A stretch of DNA of 64,000 nt from Silene conica (GCA_029255685.2 CM055318.2:2361001-2425000), one strand, 5' to 3'. Shown: positions 26,501-38,300, numbered from the stretch's first letter. Notes: a model not told the origin generated them from the sequence alone. Program-made: numbers and translations.

Positions 26501-28295
26501 TTACCAATATATGAGTATTTTTTTCTGCTAACAGCTTGGCAATGAAGTGCTATAGTCAAACATTTGAGGTTCCAAGATAGTAGAATTTATAAACCTCGTC
26601 CAATATTTTACACATTTTTTTAATTTTGGAATCTAACCTTGGGTTTATGATCAAACTCTCCCATCCAAATATCCAATTGATGATGAATGGACAAGATAGC
26701 GTTACACGAAAATCAACATTTGCTCTTAAAATTTACTCTCACAAGCTTGCGACGGGACAAATAGTACCCACGTGGGTGAATAAGACAAAACAGTTTGCTA
26801 CTCCTAAACATTTTGATTTTGTCTTATATACCCCACATGGATTTTACTTGACCCGTCGCAAGCTTGCGACGGATATACCCGTCACAAATGAGAATTTGTG
26901 CTTAAAATGTGCTTCTCTTTCAAGTTAAATATGGTCTATTTAGTGCTACAAAGGTAAGAATAATGAAATGCCTAATTGTCAAAAAACAAATGGTGAGATG
27001 CCCGAATATGTTTGGATAATGGAGCAGCATTTTCAACTGAAAGGCCATAACCATAATCATTTGATGTTAGCAGAAACAATACTCATATATTGGTAAGCTG
27101 TTACCTATTTCATTGCAGGTGTTCGGTGCAGAAGTCGGTTTTTTGTATTTGCTTCCACCTTTCTGGAGATTCAGAGGGATGATTATTTGCTTCATGTAAT
27201 TAATCTGTAACCTATTTCATTGCAGGAGAATATCTACTACGTCATATTTGTCTTGATGAGTACCCCATACTTCTATCTTGCACTAATTCTTGTTCCCTTT
27301 GTTGCTCTCATTGGGGACTTCCTTTACCTAGGGTAATGAGTTCTCTTCATGAATTGTTTTTTTTTTGTACGAAATATCCAGAATGGGTCGCGGGGATTTG
27401 ATATTGACAAGTTTCGAACCAATGTCATAATTATCACATCTTCGGGATTTTACTAGCTTACATGCAGGTTATATTGAGCTTTCTAGATATTGCAAATTTG
27501 CAACCTCGGTATTCAGCTGCCCGACAGGCTCCCCCATACTGTGTTGGGTTTCCAATTCGTGTTTTTGAGGGGTTTTGAGGTTGTCAGGATTGATGGTTGA
27601 GACTCAACTATTATTAATATTCCTATAAGAATGCATGCACGCTTTCGGGTATTGTAACCTGTGTTACTCCGACTCTCCGACAAGTGTCTGACCCTGTCGG
27701 ACACGTGTCACAGTGTCGGACACGGCTATTTTAGGTGAATTTTCCTATTTTGTGGTCTAAATTGAAGTGTCAAAGTGTCGTATGGTGGCGGACATCGACA
27801 CGTGTCTGACAAACGATACTGCAGTTAACTGAAGTGTCGGAGTAACAGTGATTGTAACCCATTTGCTAGCATTGCACTCGTTTGCCTGAAAATTAAGAAA
27901 ATAGCTATATATATAAGTCTCTAAATTGTGGGTCTTTTAGGTATATTAATGTAGAAGCTGCTTAACTTTCAGTCAATCTGTATTTCAGGCTACAGAGATG
28001 GTTTTTCCCATATAACTATCAAATAATACAAGAAATTCACCAGTATGAACCCGAAGACAATAGAAGGGCACAATATCTTGAGATACAGAGTAATCTCACT
28101 CCGGAAGAGGCACGAAGCTACGCGATATCTCAACTTCCATCTCAGAGATCGAAGCACACTGGTTTCGCATTTGATTCACCTGGTTATGAGTCATTCTTCG
28201 CTAACCAGGTCGGTGTTTTTGCTCCTCAAAAGCCATGGGATGTGGCCAAAAGGGCTGCAATGGCGAAAGCAAGCACAACACCCCCTAAAAAATAG
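14523..28295 (+). CDS. ALA3: P4-type ATPase, phospholipid flippase ALA3-like
   Basis: 27 exons give 1228 aa: 14523-14705, 16162-16227, 16337-16398, 17074-17155, 17330-17440, 18026-18103, 18259-18355, 18723-18829, 19228-19293, 19766-19887, 19993-20080, 20658-20735, 20824-20940, 21454-21603, 21684-21788, 22278-22420, 22683-22784, 22878-22941, 23028-23240, 23699-23864, 23986-24065, 24184-24423, 25341-25562, 25647-25814, 26019-26381, 27226-27332, 27989-28295. The frame is continuous. P-type landmarks are all present: DGET (199-202, actuator), P4-specific PISL (from 372), phosphorylation site DKTGT (Asp426), TGD (721-723) and GDGAND (857-862). About ten membrane helices are expected, two pairs before DKTGT and the rest after exon 23. 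Such enzymes move phospholipids from the lumenal to the cytosolic leaflet with a CDC50/ALIS beta-subunit; Arabidopsis ALA3 acts at the Golgi/TGN in vesicle formation. The N-terminus ([19 protein letters not shown]) and C-terminus ([17 protein letters not shown]) match ALA3 better than other ALAs. Confidence 0.95.
15031..15455 (+). repeat. tandem duplication in ALA3 intron 1
   Basis: Two roughly 205-bp units start gtgattgaatac(c/a)agttcac, run through gatgattgggaggtagt and the tagtactcca...agtaagtgtaaa segment, and end gtcttaggttcg(t/c)tatgaat. Differences are small indels and point changes. Confidence 0.75.
15988..16037 (+). repeat. G-rich tract with quadruplex potential, ALA3 intron 1
   Basis: About 50 nt of GGGGAAAGGGAGGGGAGGGG-type purine sequence on the coding strand, with more than four runs of three or more G and short A/GA loops. 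It lies 125 bp upstream of exon 2. Confidence 0.6.
18981..19130. mobile_element. small MITE-like inverted repeat in ALA3 intron 8
   Basis: gggtaaagaccgtcctaca on the left pairs with taggacggtcttacct on the right, about 150 bp overall. No clear target duplication was assigned. Confidence 0.5.
20198..20543. mobile_element. PIF/Harbinger (Tourist-like) MITE, ALA3 intron 11
   Basis: Ends GGGTTTTTCTACGTGGTGCC and CCACATAGAAAAACCC are inverted, with TAA on both sides (20195-20197, 20544-20546). Secondary inverted blocks (gaattctatgtggtacccct and ggggtaccacgtagaattc) give a longer hairpin. Confidence 0.8.
20591..20626 (+). repeat. (GTT)n microsatellite, ALA3 intron 11
   Basis: About eleven GTT/TTG units with one interruption, 30 nt upstream of the exon 12 acceptor; it may contribute to a long pyrimidine/T-rich tract. 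Confidence 0.8.
26731..26905. mobile_element. MITE of the 'gacggatat' type (family B), ALA3 intron 25
   Basis: Contains cacaagcttgcgacggg on the left and cccgtcgcaagcttgcgacgg followed by atacccgtcacaaatgagaa on the right, in the style of the copies at 42215 and 53338. Ends are approximate. Confidence 0.5.
27101..27225 (+). promoter_or_regulatory. duplicated 3' splice site of ALA3 intron 25
   Basis: acctatttcattgcagg occurs at 27103-27119 and again at 27210-27226, 107 bp apart. The downstream copy joins exon 25 to exon 26 in frame. Use of the upstream copy would add 107 nt that read about 26 codons to an in-frame TAA, removing the last membrane helices and C-terminus. Which site is used is inferred from frame only. 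Confidence 0.6.
27525..27622 (-). mobile_element. truncated miniature LTR element fragment, ALA3 intron 26
   Basis: cccccatactgtgttgggttt, gaggttgtcagg and ggttgagactcaactattattaatattcct match the interior and LTR of the 12107-12437 copy. The middle, including the primer site, is deleted. Confidence 0.7.
27662..27847. mobile_element. MITE-like element with TGTTACTCCGAC ends, ALA3 intron 26
   Basis: TGTTACTCCGAC at the left and GTCGGAGTAACA at the right are perfect inverted repeats around a gtgtcggacacg-rich core. A related but more degenerate copy lies at 30755-30945. Confidence 0.65.
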
Positions 28296-29114
28296 TTCAT
28301 CTTTTGTTGCGTCAGTCACACTGTACAAAAAAAATAATCCCGCAGATTGACGGCGGAATGTGCTAATTCCTCCGATTCTTTGGAATCGCCCCACTTTTTA
28401 AGATTTATGAGGATTATTTTAATCAAATGGGCAATTCTCAAGAATCGTAGAGAGTATATAATACCGACATTCTTCTTCACTCTCTCAACTTAAAATCCCA
28501 TTAGGTTGAGGATTACGTTTTCGGTTTAGCCTATTGTTGAGGTTTAGCAATTTAGGAACAAGAATGGGCTATGCGATTGTAAAGAATTATTTAAAATTAT
28601 ACGAGTACAATTGATTAGCTCTCGGCGTCTTTTAAATTATATGTAAATGAATCGGTTTTGACAGTGGTTTGAATTTGCATGGATTGGCCATGGCTAATCT
28701 GAGACCGCCGTAGTTACACTGTTTCCTAGTATTCTGTTTTTGCCCCGGTGACATTAAAAATTTAAAACCCGCTTTGTCATGTTACCATATTAAGCCGATC
28801 CCGTGCATGATTTTCATCATGTAGACGATGGAATTGGAAGTAATATGAGATTGTAAGAACTCGGCTCAACAAGTTTACAAGAAGGGGTAAAAGAAAATAC
28901 GATAAAAGAGAGCGCGAGTTATAAATCATTGGACATTTGAAGCTTAGTAATCGTCTTTTCAAAACGACTATTGCTTCGCATAACTGTCTCAGCTATTTAC
29001 AGAACACTAACAGATCGATATCACTTGAACAATGCTACAACAAAACAAGACGACGTGTTAGTAATTTGAACAAACATCGGAATCAGAACATCAGATACGA
29101 CGTGTTAAACGACA
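28296..29114. other. convergent 3' regions of ALA3 and the minus-strand gene
   Basis: About 820 bp separate two stop codons facing each other. Both 3' UTRs must lie here. No protein-like frame of its own, and no canonical AATAAA near the stops. Confidence 0.5.
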
Positions 29115-32100
29115 TCAACAGTTTAGAGGCCTTTGATAATGTGGAGGCAAGGAGGGACAATTCTCGTTCATGTAAGCGTAAGGTTCTACGGTGTTGTATT
29201 CAGGGAGTTCCATGCGATACTCTCCGAGAATCTGACAAAACGGGAGAAGTCCATTCTCGGTGTTACACCAGTTTGGCAAGCGTGTCCCACTGTTCTCGAA
29301 AATTTTCAGCATATATGCGTCCCGTATCTGAAAAGTTTTGTTCCAATAGGCGTCGTAAAAAGGAAACTAAAGGAGCACAGAATCACCAATAAGACACTTT
29401 CACATGTGAGACCAACCCACAAATTCTAATTATCACAGAAAATTATCGGAAACGGTCTTACATGTGAGATAATCAGACAACCCGTGAGCTCTATAACTAA
29501 AAAACTACTCCCTTTGACGGTTTGTCCCAATCATCAGGGCTGTCGAACAAGGGTTCAACCGGTTTTAAGAACCGGGGCCCAAAAGTTTTCGGGGCCCAAA
29601 ACTCAGTATGGTTAGAGTACATTAACGTTTTGTTATACTAAATTAGTATTAAACTATTAATATGCTTGGGTGTAGTGGTTTGAGCATCACTCATCAATGT
29701 GTTGTCCAAGGATCGATTTCTCTTGGTAGCAAAATCTCAACAATTTTATATTTTTATTATTTTTAAAAAAAATATTATTTGTTTACAAGACCTATTAAGG
29801 TCCCCAAATTGGCAATTTGAACCGGGCCTCCTAAAATCATTGGACGCCTCTGCCAATCATTTGTTTATTTTTGAGTAAAATACCCCTCGCAAAGAATACA
29901 AAATAACAAATGAATGAGATTGAGACGTAGGAAGAATTGCATATCGGTATGTGTTGGCCTCGTCTCACGCAAGTCCGTGTCATGCTTGACTCATTGTCTA
30001 ACTGAAGGTTAGTAAGTGGCATTACGATGTACGACGGTAGATATAATAATCTTTTATGTCACGGGAACTGCCATGAACCAAGAGTACACTACATATGGGA
30101 AACAGGGAACTTACAGTGAATTCTGTCACTTGGATGGAGCTAGACAGTGGACCAAACACTCCTGCGTCTTTATACATTGAAAGGATAAAGGAAACGCATG
30201 TTGTCGATTTACCATCACTATATACCCAATCGTCTTGCTCGGGTATAGTCAGTAATTGATCAAATGATATGCCTCGGTTTTCAATTTCCGCAAGAATTCC
30301 ATACAAATCTAAACCCTGAAAAAACAAGTCCAAGGAATGTCAAAACCCACAATAAAAAAACGTAACTTTCTAAAATTTGGTGATGCTGCAGTAGAGAACA
30401 GTGCATAGCTAAGACACAATAGTCGATACTCTATGGAAATCACATTTAACTTTGTGATTAGCATTCACAAGCTATTTTTACCTTCTTAAAGTCATACAGC
30501 ACGAAAATTGAGGAAGCTTGCGCAAGACAAGATCAAACACTTACTTCAACGGATCGCTTAGTTGTTGTACAACTCATTCCCAAACAAGTCTACGTAATAT
30601 TAATTTGAACTGCGAGCATCACTATACGTGACTTCTACCTTTGTGCCCAGATAACGAAGAACTAAGAATCGGTTTTCACCAAGTGACAACAATGACCATA
30701 CAAGAAAGCATATCCAAAGTGTAACACGTTTAATACCCCATAGGCCACAACCTATGTTGCTCTGACTCGGCTTGAAGGGTCGGACACGGGTACGTATATA
30801 TCCAAGTGTCGGACACGGCTATTTTATAAAAAAAATTCAAGTTTTAGGTCTAAAATGAAGTGTCCGAGTGTCATAGCAACATCCAAGGATCAAGTGTCGG
30901 ACACGGGTACGGGAGGTCATATGAAGTGTGGAGGACTGGAGGTAACCTAGGCCATAACCCCTATTTAAGTAAACATGCCCCACCTGAAACAATGGTATAT
31001 ATATATTTGCTCCGCTAGTTTGCGAAAATTAGCATATTGAGGGAGGGTGTTGACAATATTCAGCAAGAAGTTTACGGGTTCGAACTTGTGGCATATACTA
31101 TATTTTTTTGTTAACTTGTATATTTCTTTCCATTTCTGCCCCCAACCAGCCAACCCGACATTACTATTTTTGCCGTCGAAGTATGGATTCCTGGAGATCC
31201 TCTATTCAGAGAAGTTCACTATTGAAGCCTCCTACTATTTAAAGCTAAAGTAAATTCACTCACTGACTCACGGCCAATCATTTTTGCCAAAGTTTGCAAG
31301 TATACTATTTTCCTTTCGAGGGAGCGATTGCATGAATACCTCAGTTCCAAGCCTCTTATTTAAAGCTTCATTCCACATATTTGCTGCATAATCTGGCTGT
31401 AGTCGAGTCCACATCGACATGACAGAAATGACCTGCATCATTCTAAGTTAGAATGTCTCAGAGAAGATCCTTGTGGCTATGTACTAATGATTTTCGCCAA
31501 ATTTTAAGGACAACAACGATAATCAATTTCAAATGACAAGTTCTTAGTTTGTAGAAGTTGGCAAAAGAAGAATACCAAGTGAGCATCAAGAGGAGGAGGA
31601 AAATTGTCGCCTATGGTATCAATCCAACTAAATATCATGTTATGGTAACCATAAGGTTTGCCTGCCATGCTCCGAGCATATTCCCAAGCAGCAGTTGAGT
31701 TAAACTTTTCACGGACATCAGGATGTAAGGGAAGCAAAGCAATCTGTGGGTTAGAACCGTCTTGTAGTGCAAGCTCCCACCATTCATCCCATGGAACAAT
31801 CGCAATAACCTCTTCAACCTGCGTTACCGAAGGGACAAATGTAGATACAATATATCAATCAAATCCAACAAACCATGGAGATCAAAAGATGGAAAACGGA
31901 AGTGTCAATTTACTAAAAGGTCTAAGGCCCTGTTCTTTTTGGCTTAATTTCAGCTCCTTTCAATTTTGCTGGGTTGTATTCCGTTAAGTTTTATTTACTT
32001 CAATCAATTATGTTCAGTTAATCTCTTCACAAAATTAACTTTTAATTCAACTAAATTCACTTCACCCCCGTTCCACTCAATTTAGTTCAATTAAGCTCTA

Positions 32101-34274
32101 CTCCAATTAATTCAGTTCAGCTCGTTTCAGCCGAAAATAACAGGGCCTAAAACTAGCCATCAACTGCTGTAGGCCTCTATCTTACATCCCCTTTATTTTT
32201 TCCAAAATTTTGGTATGAGAATAATGAGATAGTTTAGTGCTAAGATTAGTTCAAATGTGCCATGGTTTCGCACTAAGTTACAAGACCGTCTAGGGCATCT
32301 CGCAGGAGACTTTATGTTATTTCTACTTTCTTCAAACAACCTCAAATCTGTTGAGCTAGTACCTTTTCATTCTCATGCCCTGATTCAGCAACCCACAGTT
32401 TCCCATCTTCATCTTTCAGACAAACTGCAGTATGACCAGCAAATGCACCTGTCGCCCACTTCTCCAATGTTTCAAATCCATCCCAACGGCCACGGATCTT
32501 TGAAAGAGCAAGGAAGTCACCAGAATGGACGTCATCCAGATTAATAGTTATCTGCCAAGGCTGAGGACGCTTCTCGAATGTTGCACCCATGTGTTTCGTA
32601 AGAAAAGCTAGGTTAGCATGTTGGCCCCAAGCAGTGTTGGAAAACAGAGGTAAAACATCCACCAACGAAAGGAGTGTCCTGAGCATTCCTGATGGCATTA
32701 GAAAAACTGATATTCCATGTTGTTTAACCTGCTCCATGGCAAATTATACCGTGAACTCTCTATCTAAATACACAAATAAAAGGATCAAATCTGAAAGTCG
32801 ACCGATGAAACTGAAGCATACATATTCCAATTCCGCAGCTTCCTCCCAGGATTCAATCTTTAGTGTATGCTCACTAGAGGCAAAATAATAATCCCAAGTA
32901 ACCCTGTATGGAGTTGCAAAGACATAGAGATCCATGCAAGACCAACTATGAGCTGCAGAGGTCTGCAAAGAAACAAGAAGGTAAAAAGATTAAAAAAACG
33001 GCAGTTAATAAGTCGCCAGCAACATTTTAGTGTTATGAGGTAAAATGTTGATCAGTTTATTATAGCAAAAGGGCTTATAACAACACTATCCTTGTACTCA
33101 AATTCCTCAAGGGCTCCTACAAATGGAGAGGTAAACTTAAAGGGGTCAAATGCACATAGCTCTGCCAATGTGTTATAAGGTCAAATTTGACCCATACTGA
33201 AATTGCGCCAATAAACCAAGTGGTGTTAGTCTAGTGGTAATTGAGTTAAACCTTAAAGCTTGCAGAAATGCAGGAGTTGAGAAGTCTCAGGTTCGATTAT
33301 CAGATGGGGCAATGACCACTTGGCCACTGCAGCTTCCGAAGGGGTGGCTTACATGGTCCATGTGGTGGTGAGGGAATGCATGGGCCCGGGGATTAAACCC
33401 CTCGTTATCAAAAAAAAAAAAAATTGCGCCAATAATTGCATTGAATGGCTACATTCGTAGGATATCACACCCAAAACAGCAAGCTACAGGCTACAGTTTG
33501 TGAGCTTATATGACCGACAGGCGACAACACCACAATGTTACCGATGCCTCAATGGCGCGGGATATGGGAATTGGCAAGTCGCAACTCACAAGTACGCAAA
33601 CTTCCTACCTTAGCCACCCTATTGACTACTAATACTTTCCTGTATATGAAACGCGCAGGTGAACCGTTTTGCATTATTTCTATCACATTAACAACTTAGC
33701 ACAATTAACCCATCGAAGAAAGAATTGAAGAACGCAAATAAATAGTAACACGGAGATTTAAGGTTTAGGGTTTAGGGTTTACGTGGTTCACGAGCGATGT
33801 ATGAACACACACACCTCATGCAGGGTTAACCGAAACGGGACAAACAGAGTCAAGACATAATCTAACATTAACTAATCAAAACAGCAACAACCATTACAAA
33901 TTAACTATCAAAATCAAAACTTCAAAAGTAAAAACACTAGAAATTTAGAATCATACATTAAGACGAAGAACACCACCACCTAAACCACGATCACCACCAT
34001 CAATAAAATCAAGTTTCGCAGAGTTTTCATAAAAGCAAGCTCCTTTCCACTGTAAACTAGAATCATTATTAGGAATTACTGAACCAACAAAAGAAGGTAA
34101 TAAATCAACTGCACTGTGAAAATTATTAAGTACTGGCCATGATATCTCTCGAGGTAAAACTGGAAGAACATCATTAACCCTAAATGGTACTTTAATTGCA
34201 TCCCCAAACCCTAACCCTAACCCTAACCCTAAAATAAATGTGATTAGGAAGTTAAGTATGTGATTTTTACTCAT
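29115..34274 (-). CDS. secreted protein with probable permuted NlpC/P60 (YiiX-like) fold
   Basis: Seven minus-strand exons, 5' to 3': 34274-33957, 32962-32822, 32728-32363, 31818-31576, 31432-31340, 30315-30115, 29327-29115; all phase 0; 524 aa. Residues 1-25 form a signal peptide with an LGLGLGLGF core, so an endomembrane or extracellular site is expected. His252 in GHTAVCL, with Glu268 in WVAESG shortly after, precedes Cys427 in STTCVSF. His before Cys, with HSGDFLAL upstream, fits the circularly permuted NlpC/P60 order of YiiX/LRAT-like proteins, whose Cys-His pair can act as hydrolase, transferase or peptidase. Trp-rich segments (VPWDEWWE, GYHNMIFSWID) lie between. From memory it resembles the Arabidopsis At4g27020/At5g54870 family, which I believe carries a doubtful inositol-phosphatase label; I see no support for that activity. 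Function is unknown. Introns hold a SINE, a Tourist MITE and other repeats. Confidence 0.85.
29560..29835. repeat. degenerate repeat with SINE-like core, intron 6 of the minus-strand gene
   Basis: ggggcccaaaagttttcggggccc and tgaaccgggcctcc flank a stretch with tgtagtggtttgagc (A-box-like) and ggatcgatttctc (B-box-like), followed by T/A-rich DNA. It could be an old SINE inserted in another repeat. Limits are approximate. Confidence 0.35.
30755..30945. repeat. gtgtcggacacg-type repeat, intron 5 of the minus-strand gene
   Basis: tgttgctctgactcgg, then aagtgtcggacacggctatt and gtgtccgagtgtcatagcaac, parallels the element at 27662-27847 with weaker inverted ends. Confidence 0.5.
31926..32147. 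mobile_element. Tourist-like (PIF/Harbinger) MITE, 222 bp, intron 3 of the minus-strand gene
   Basis: Ends GGCCCTGTTCTTTTTGGCTT and GCCGAAAATAACAGGGCC are inverted, with TAA duplicated on both sides (31923-31925, 32148-32150). The same termini bound the 1-kb element at 39151, and an eroded copy sits at 866-1082. Confidence 0.85.
33215..33420 (+). mobile_element. tRNA-derived SINE with 15-bp target duplication
   Basis: A-box-like TAGTCTAGTGGTAA near the 5' end and B-box-like GGTTCGATTAT about 60 bp later, then a unique body and a terminal poly(A) of about 11. The flanks are perfect 15-bp repeats aaattgcgccaataa (33200-33214 and 33421-33435), diagnostic of LINE-dependent retroposition. It lies antisense in intron 1 of the minus-strand gene. 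The perfect duplication implies a fairly recent insertion. Confidence 0.9.
33763..33780 (+). repeat. short plant-telomere-type repeat, intron 1 of the minus-strand gene
   Basis: gtttagggtttagggttt is about 2.5 units of the plant telomere heptamer TTTAGGG. Such interstitial telo-boxes often lie near promoters; this one is about 490 bp inside the gene. Confidence 0.7.
34206..34233 (-). repeat. TTAGGG hexamer tract inside coding exon 1 (signal peptide)
   Basis: Four to five CCCTAA units on the plus strand read GGGTTA on the coding strand and encode the alternating Leu-Gly core of the signal peptide. Length change by whole units would keep frame, adding or removing Leu-Gly pairs. Confidence 0.85.
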
Positions 34275-35000
34275 TTCCTTTCTGGGTTGTTCTGGGTTTA
34301 TGATAAAATTGAAATTTGGGGTGTTTAATTAGGGTTTGAGGGTAGAAATCAATTGATTGAATTGAAAGTGATCAAACTGGGGGTGATTAACTGATTATGG
34401 CGGTGTCATTGAGTTAGTTGATATATTCAATTTAGATTAATTCTCCTTATCCAAAACAAATTAGTTGAGTTTTCCGATGTTTGAAAAAAAATATAAAAAA
34501 TATCTTAGTCTAATTAACGCGTTTGTTTTTCAAATTTCGGTGGCTCCTTTATCCCATCACGTGAGAGGTCTCTCAACAACGTTATTAAGAGACCGTCTCT
34601 CTAGAGTTTTTGTGTATGTTCTTGGTGCGAGTAAATGTAACATTTAGGTCTAATTAGATTTCGATTTCTCTAAATTCGTCCAGTTTGGTCCAATTTGAGA
34701 TAATCTTGGATCAATATTTGTCCGGCTTGCTAGGTCATAAAGGCATTAACCATGTAGTGTATACATTAGAACGATTGTATATTAAAAATACATGTAAGAA
34801 CAAGAGTATATGGTTACATAATCTCCCATTCTTACGTACATGTTCCAAAAATCAGGACATATTAGTAATTCAGTATGATGTCATATGCATCAAAGCGTGT
34901 TAATAGGGTTATTTTACACTCACTATTAATTTGTTCGTACATTTTGAGTAGAGTTGTACAAAATGAGTTATAAAGGCCCAATAATGCTCTAGAATAGTTA
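34275..35000. other. upstream region of the minus-strand gene, no other gene
   Basis: The promoter and 5' leader of the minus-strand gene should lie in the first few hundred bases. No reliable core element could be assigned. Confidence 0.4.
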
Positions 35001-35316
35001 GGGTAACATTATTCGTAAGACCCCCCAACGTCTTAAGACTCTGCTACATCAGATTTCCACTAGCTTTTATTATTTTTTTATTGTTCAGACTCACCTCAGA
35101 CTCTACTTTTCCATTTTACTTTTTCTTTTTACATACTTATTAAACTACTTTTAGTGGGGTCAAGACCCACCAAAGTCTTAAGGAGAGTCTTGGATTTTCA
35201 AGACTCGACTTAAGACTTTCCTCAAGACTCGGGTAGATTATTGGTAAAATTGAGCGAGTCTAGCTTATCTTAAGACTTAAGAAAGTCTTGTCTTAAGACT
35301 CCCAATAATGTTACCC
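35001..35316. mobile_element. PIF/Harbinger-type MITE, 316 bp
   Basis: GGGTAACATTATT at the left and AATAATGTTACCC at the right are perfect inverted ends, with TTA duplicated on both sides (34998-35000, 35317-35319). The interior has many gtcttaagac-like palindromes. Confidence 0.85.
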
Positions 35317-38300
35317 TTAGTAAGGACGCTCTTATCTCATATTTAGTCCCCTCAACAAAAAAATCTTGCCTTTTTATTGTACAATTTTGCGGTCTTTGGA
35401 GATGTTTGTATACACATCTTTTTTAACTCTCACGTTAAAGTTGAGGGACTGCATGTGTGTGAGTTATTCTCTGACATATACTTTTCATTAAAACGATATA
35501 AATTGTACATGCGTTAAAGTTTTAATAAAATGTACACTAACTTATATTCTCTTCATGAGATTTTGATTTTCCAATTTAAAATTCTCAACAAAAAATTAGA
35601 ATTACAAAGGGGATAAAAATAAGGTAGAGCCGTAGAGGGAATACAATTATCCATTTGTTGATGCTAGACGGATAGATCATAGATATGTGGGGGATAGACG
35701 GATGGTATCTTAAAGAGCATATCATAGGCTAATAGCCTTTGTCAATTACTCAGGAACATCCGAACATGTATCCCCTCGACTAGGCCTTGTAATAAATCGA
35801 GTTAATAGGTCAGGTCGGATCGGATTGGGTTGGGTTTCTCGAATTTTTTGATTAGTTCGGGTCGGGCAGTTTCATTTCAGGTTATGGGTATGTTTTAGGA
35901 TTGTTAAGTTGGTCTGTTTCAGGAGTGTTAGTTGGGTCTGTTTCGGGTCAAGCGAGAGTCTGATCATTTTCGGTTCAATAATTAAGAGAGAAAAAAGGCA
36001 TTTCAAGTCTTTTAGAATTAATTAAAGTTATATTTTGTCGGGTCATTTTGGCCTTGAGTGATTTCGGGTCGTCTCATTTCAGGTCGGGTTTTCATACGCC
36101 CGGGTCAATGAATGCTCGGGTCATTTTTAGGTTGTGTGGGACAATTCGGGATCGAGTGCGATAGTTTTGGTCGATTTCGGGTCTCGGGTAAGCCTTTTTA
36201 AAACGGATCAATCGAATCTAGTTGATTTTGACAGATCTAACTACAACTATAGTCTATATATATTGTGTAAATTCTATGTAGTACTATTAATTACATATAA
36301 TAATGAATTATTGACCCTTTAAATTGAAAGGCTAATTACTTAATAAAAAAGTTACATACCTCTAATATAAAACCGTGACAACGAATTTTGTACAATACGG
36401 AATAATTATTTTATTGTGCTAAATTATGTTACTCCGTATGAAGGACGACATTATTGTTTGATACGAAAGATCGAACACTATTACAATACAAGACTTGTGA
36501 TCAACACATTATAATCATATGCGAGAAGATCTTCTTCAACTTTTGGAATCCTTTGTATCAAATTTTCTTGGATTTTTGCATGAAAAAATGGAATGAAATA
36601 GTGTAACACACGTTTTATTTATTTCTAAATATAATAATAAAGATAAAAAGCAAATGGTGAAAAATGTGACACCAACTTTAATTTGATTGTAAAATGGTAA
36701 TGTAGTAATGTACCTTGTCTTGAAAGGCATGATTGATTCGTGTCAACAAAATCTTACACGATCAAAATTGGTTCATAAATTGAGTGACTTTTGAAGCATG
36801 AAAGCATATACTTGAACGTGAATACAGTCCTTCAATCTTTGGCCAAAGATCATCCTTTCAAAAGCAGTAAAGGAGAGAACGATTGATTGTCTCGTAAAGC
36901 TACAAATTAAACAGATCGCTCATAAGCTGAATACGGACATTACTCATTTCGGCTCATAATGAGGCAACTGAAGGACAAGTGAAGCATCTTATGGATAGTG
37001 TCACTTGCATATTGTGAGAGGGCGCTATTGGTTTTCAGGTTGAGACGGATAATATCTGTCTTCAATGAGATTTTGTGCAAATTACAATAGATGGTGGTGA
37101 TCTCAGCGATGTAAAGTTCGGTGAAATTAAGGATGTATGCGTTCTCAGCTATCTAATTTGACATGAAATATGATTGATTTTCATGACTTGATTCAAATCA
37201 CGTTAGCATTAAAATTGGTCTGCTGGCAAATCACGTTAACATCAAATTGGTCTGGTGGCTCTTTGTCTTTCTTCCAACCCAGATCAGAAAGGTGTCTAGA
37301 TTGAAAGTGATAGATGGTCCGAGTTTAAAGCTTGTCAATTTCGAAATTGTTTAGTAGCTCTCTATTACAACGAGACATGGTTTAACATAATTCATTTTCA
37401 AGATTTAAAGTGTGAAAGGTTGCAACGTAGTAGCAATGTAACATCATTACTCGAGGTTAGGTATTATAGAGAACCTTATAACAGATATACAAGGTTCAAT
37501 GACCTTCAATTTTGAAGTTCAAATGACGGAAATTCAATGTCTCACACTTTCACTGGTAGAACTGTAATAAGTATGAGTGAGCATATGCAATATCTATCCA
37601 CTTTTTAAATTTGACACAACTTATTATATTTTCTTTAACAGATAATTAACGATGATGAAAAATATACGATTAAACAAGGAACATCAATTTTCCATACATA
37701 ATGTTGTCCATTTTAATTTTTCTTCCTTTTTTGATGCATTAATCTAAAAAAAATTATCAACCACATATTAATCTTTGTGTAGATGCTTGAGATTTCTCAT
37801 ATATCAACAAATTTATTGCAACTTTATTGATGCAATTGGATTTATTTTCAACCTTTTTTTGGGGCCATATACGAGAGGGACTTTTCGTCCACAAAGAAAT
37901 TGGAATTTTAAGTTTGTTGAACTTTTATGGAGTCATTATATTCCCTTTGTGATATTAATAGGGAGTCTAATATGAAATCATTTATTTATAAAGTGAATTT
38001 ATACGGTTTATAATAAGTAGTATAAATATAATCAAAATTAAGATTCAATATTCTGAAAGCGAATAACGATAATTGACATGAAACATATTAGGCCTGCTTG
38101 TGAATATCTTACTTTGGTTTCGAGTGTCTCAATTCTCGAGATCGAATACATGTACATTGTACACAAATAACACAACCCCTTATTTGCTCCATTTTGTATA
38201 CCTAAATTTTAACAACTAATTATTATAAAATCCTATTGTATAGTTTGAAAATTCTCATATTTTAATAAATTTATTGCAACTTTATTGATGCATATGAATT

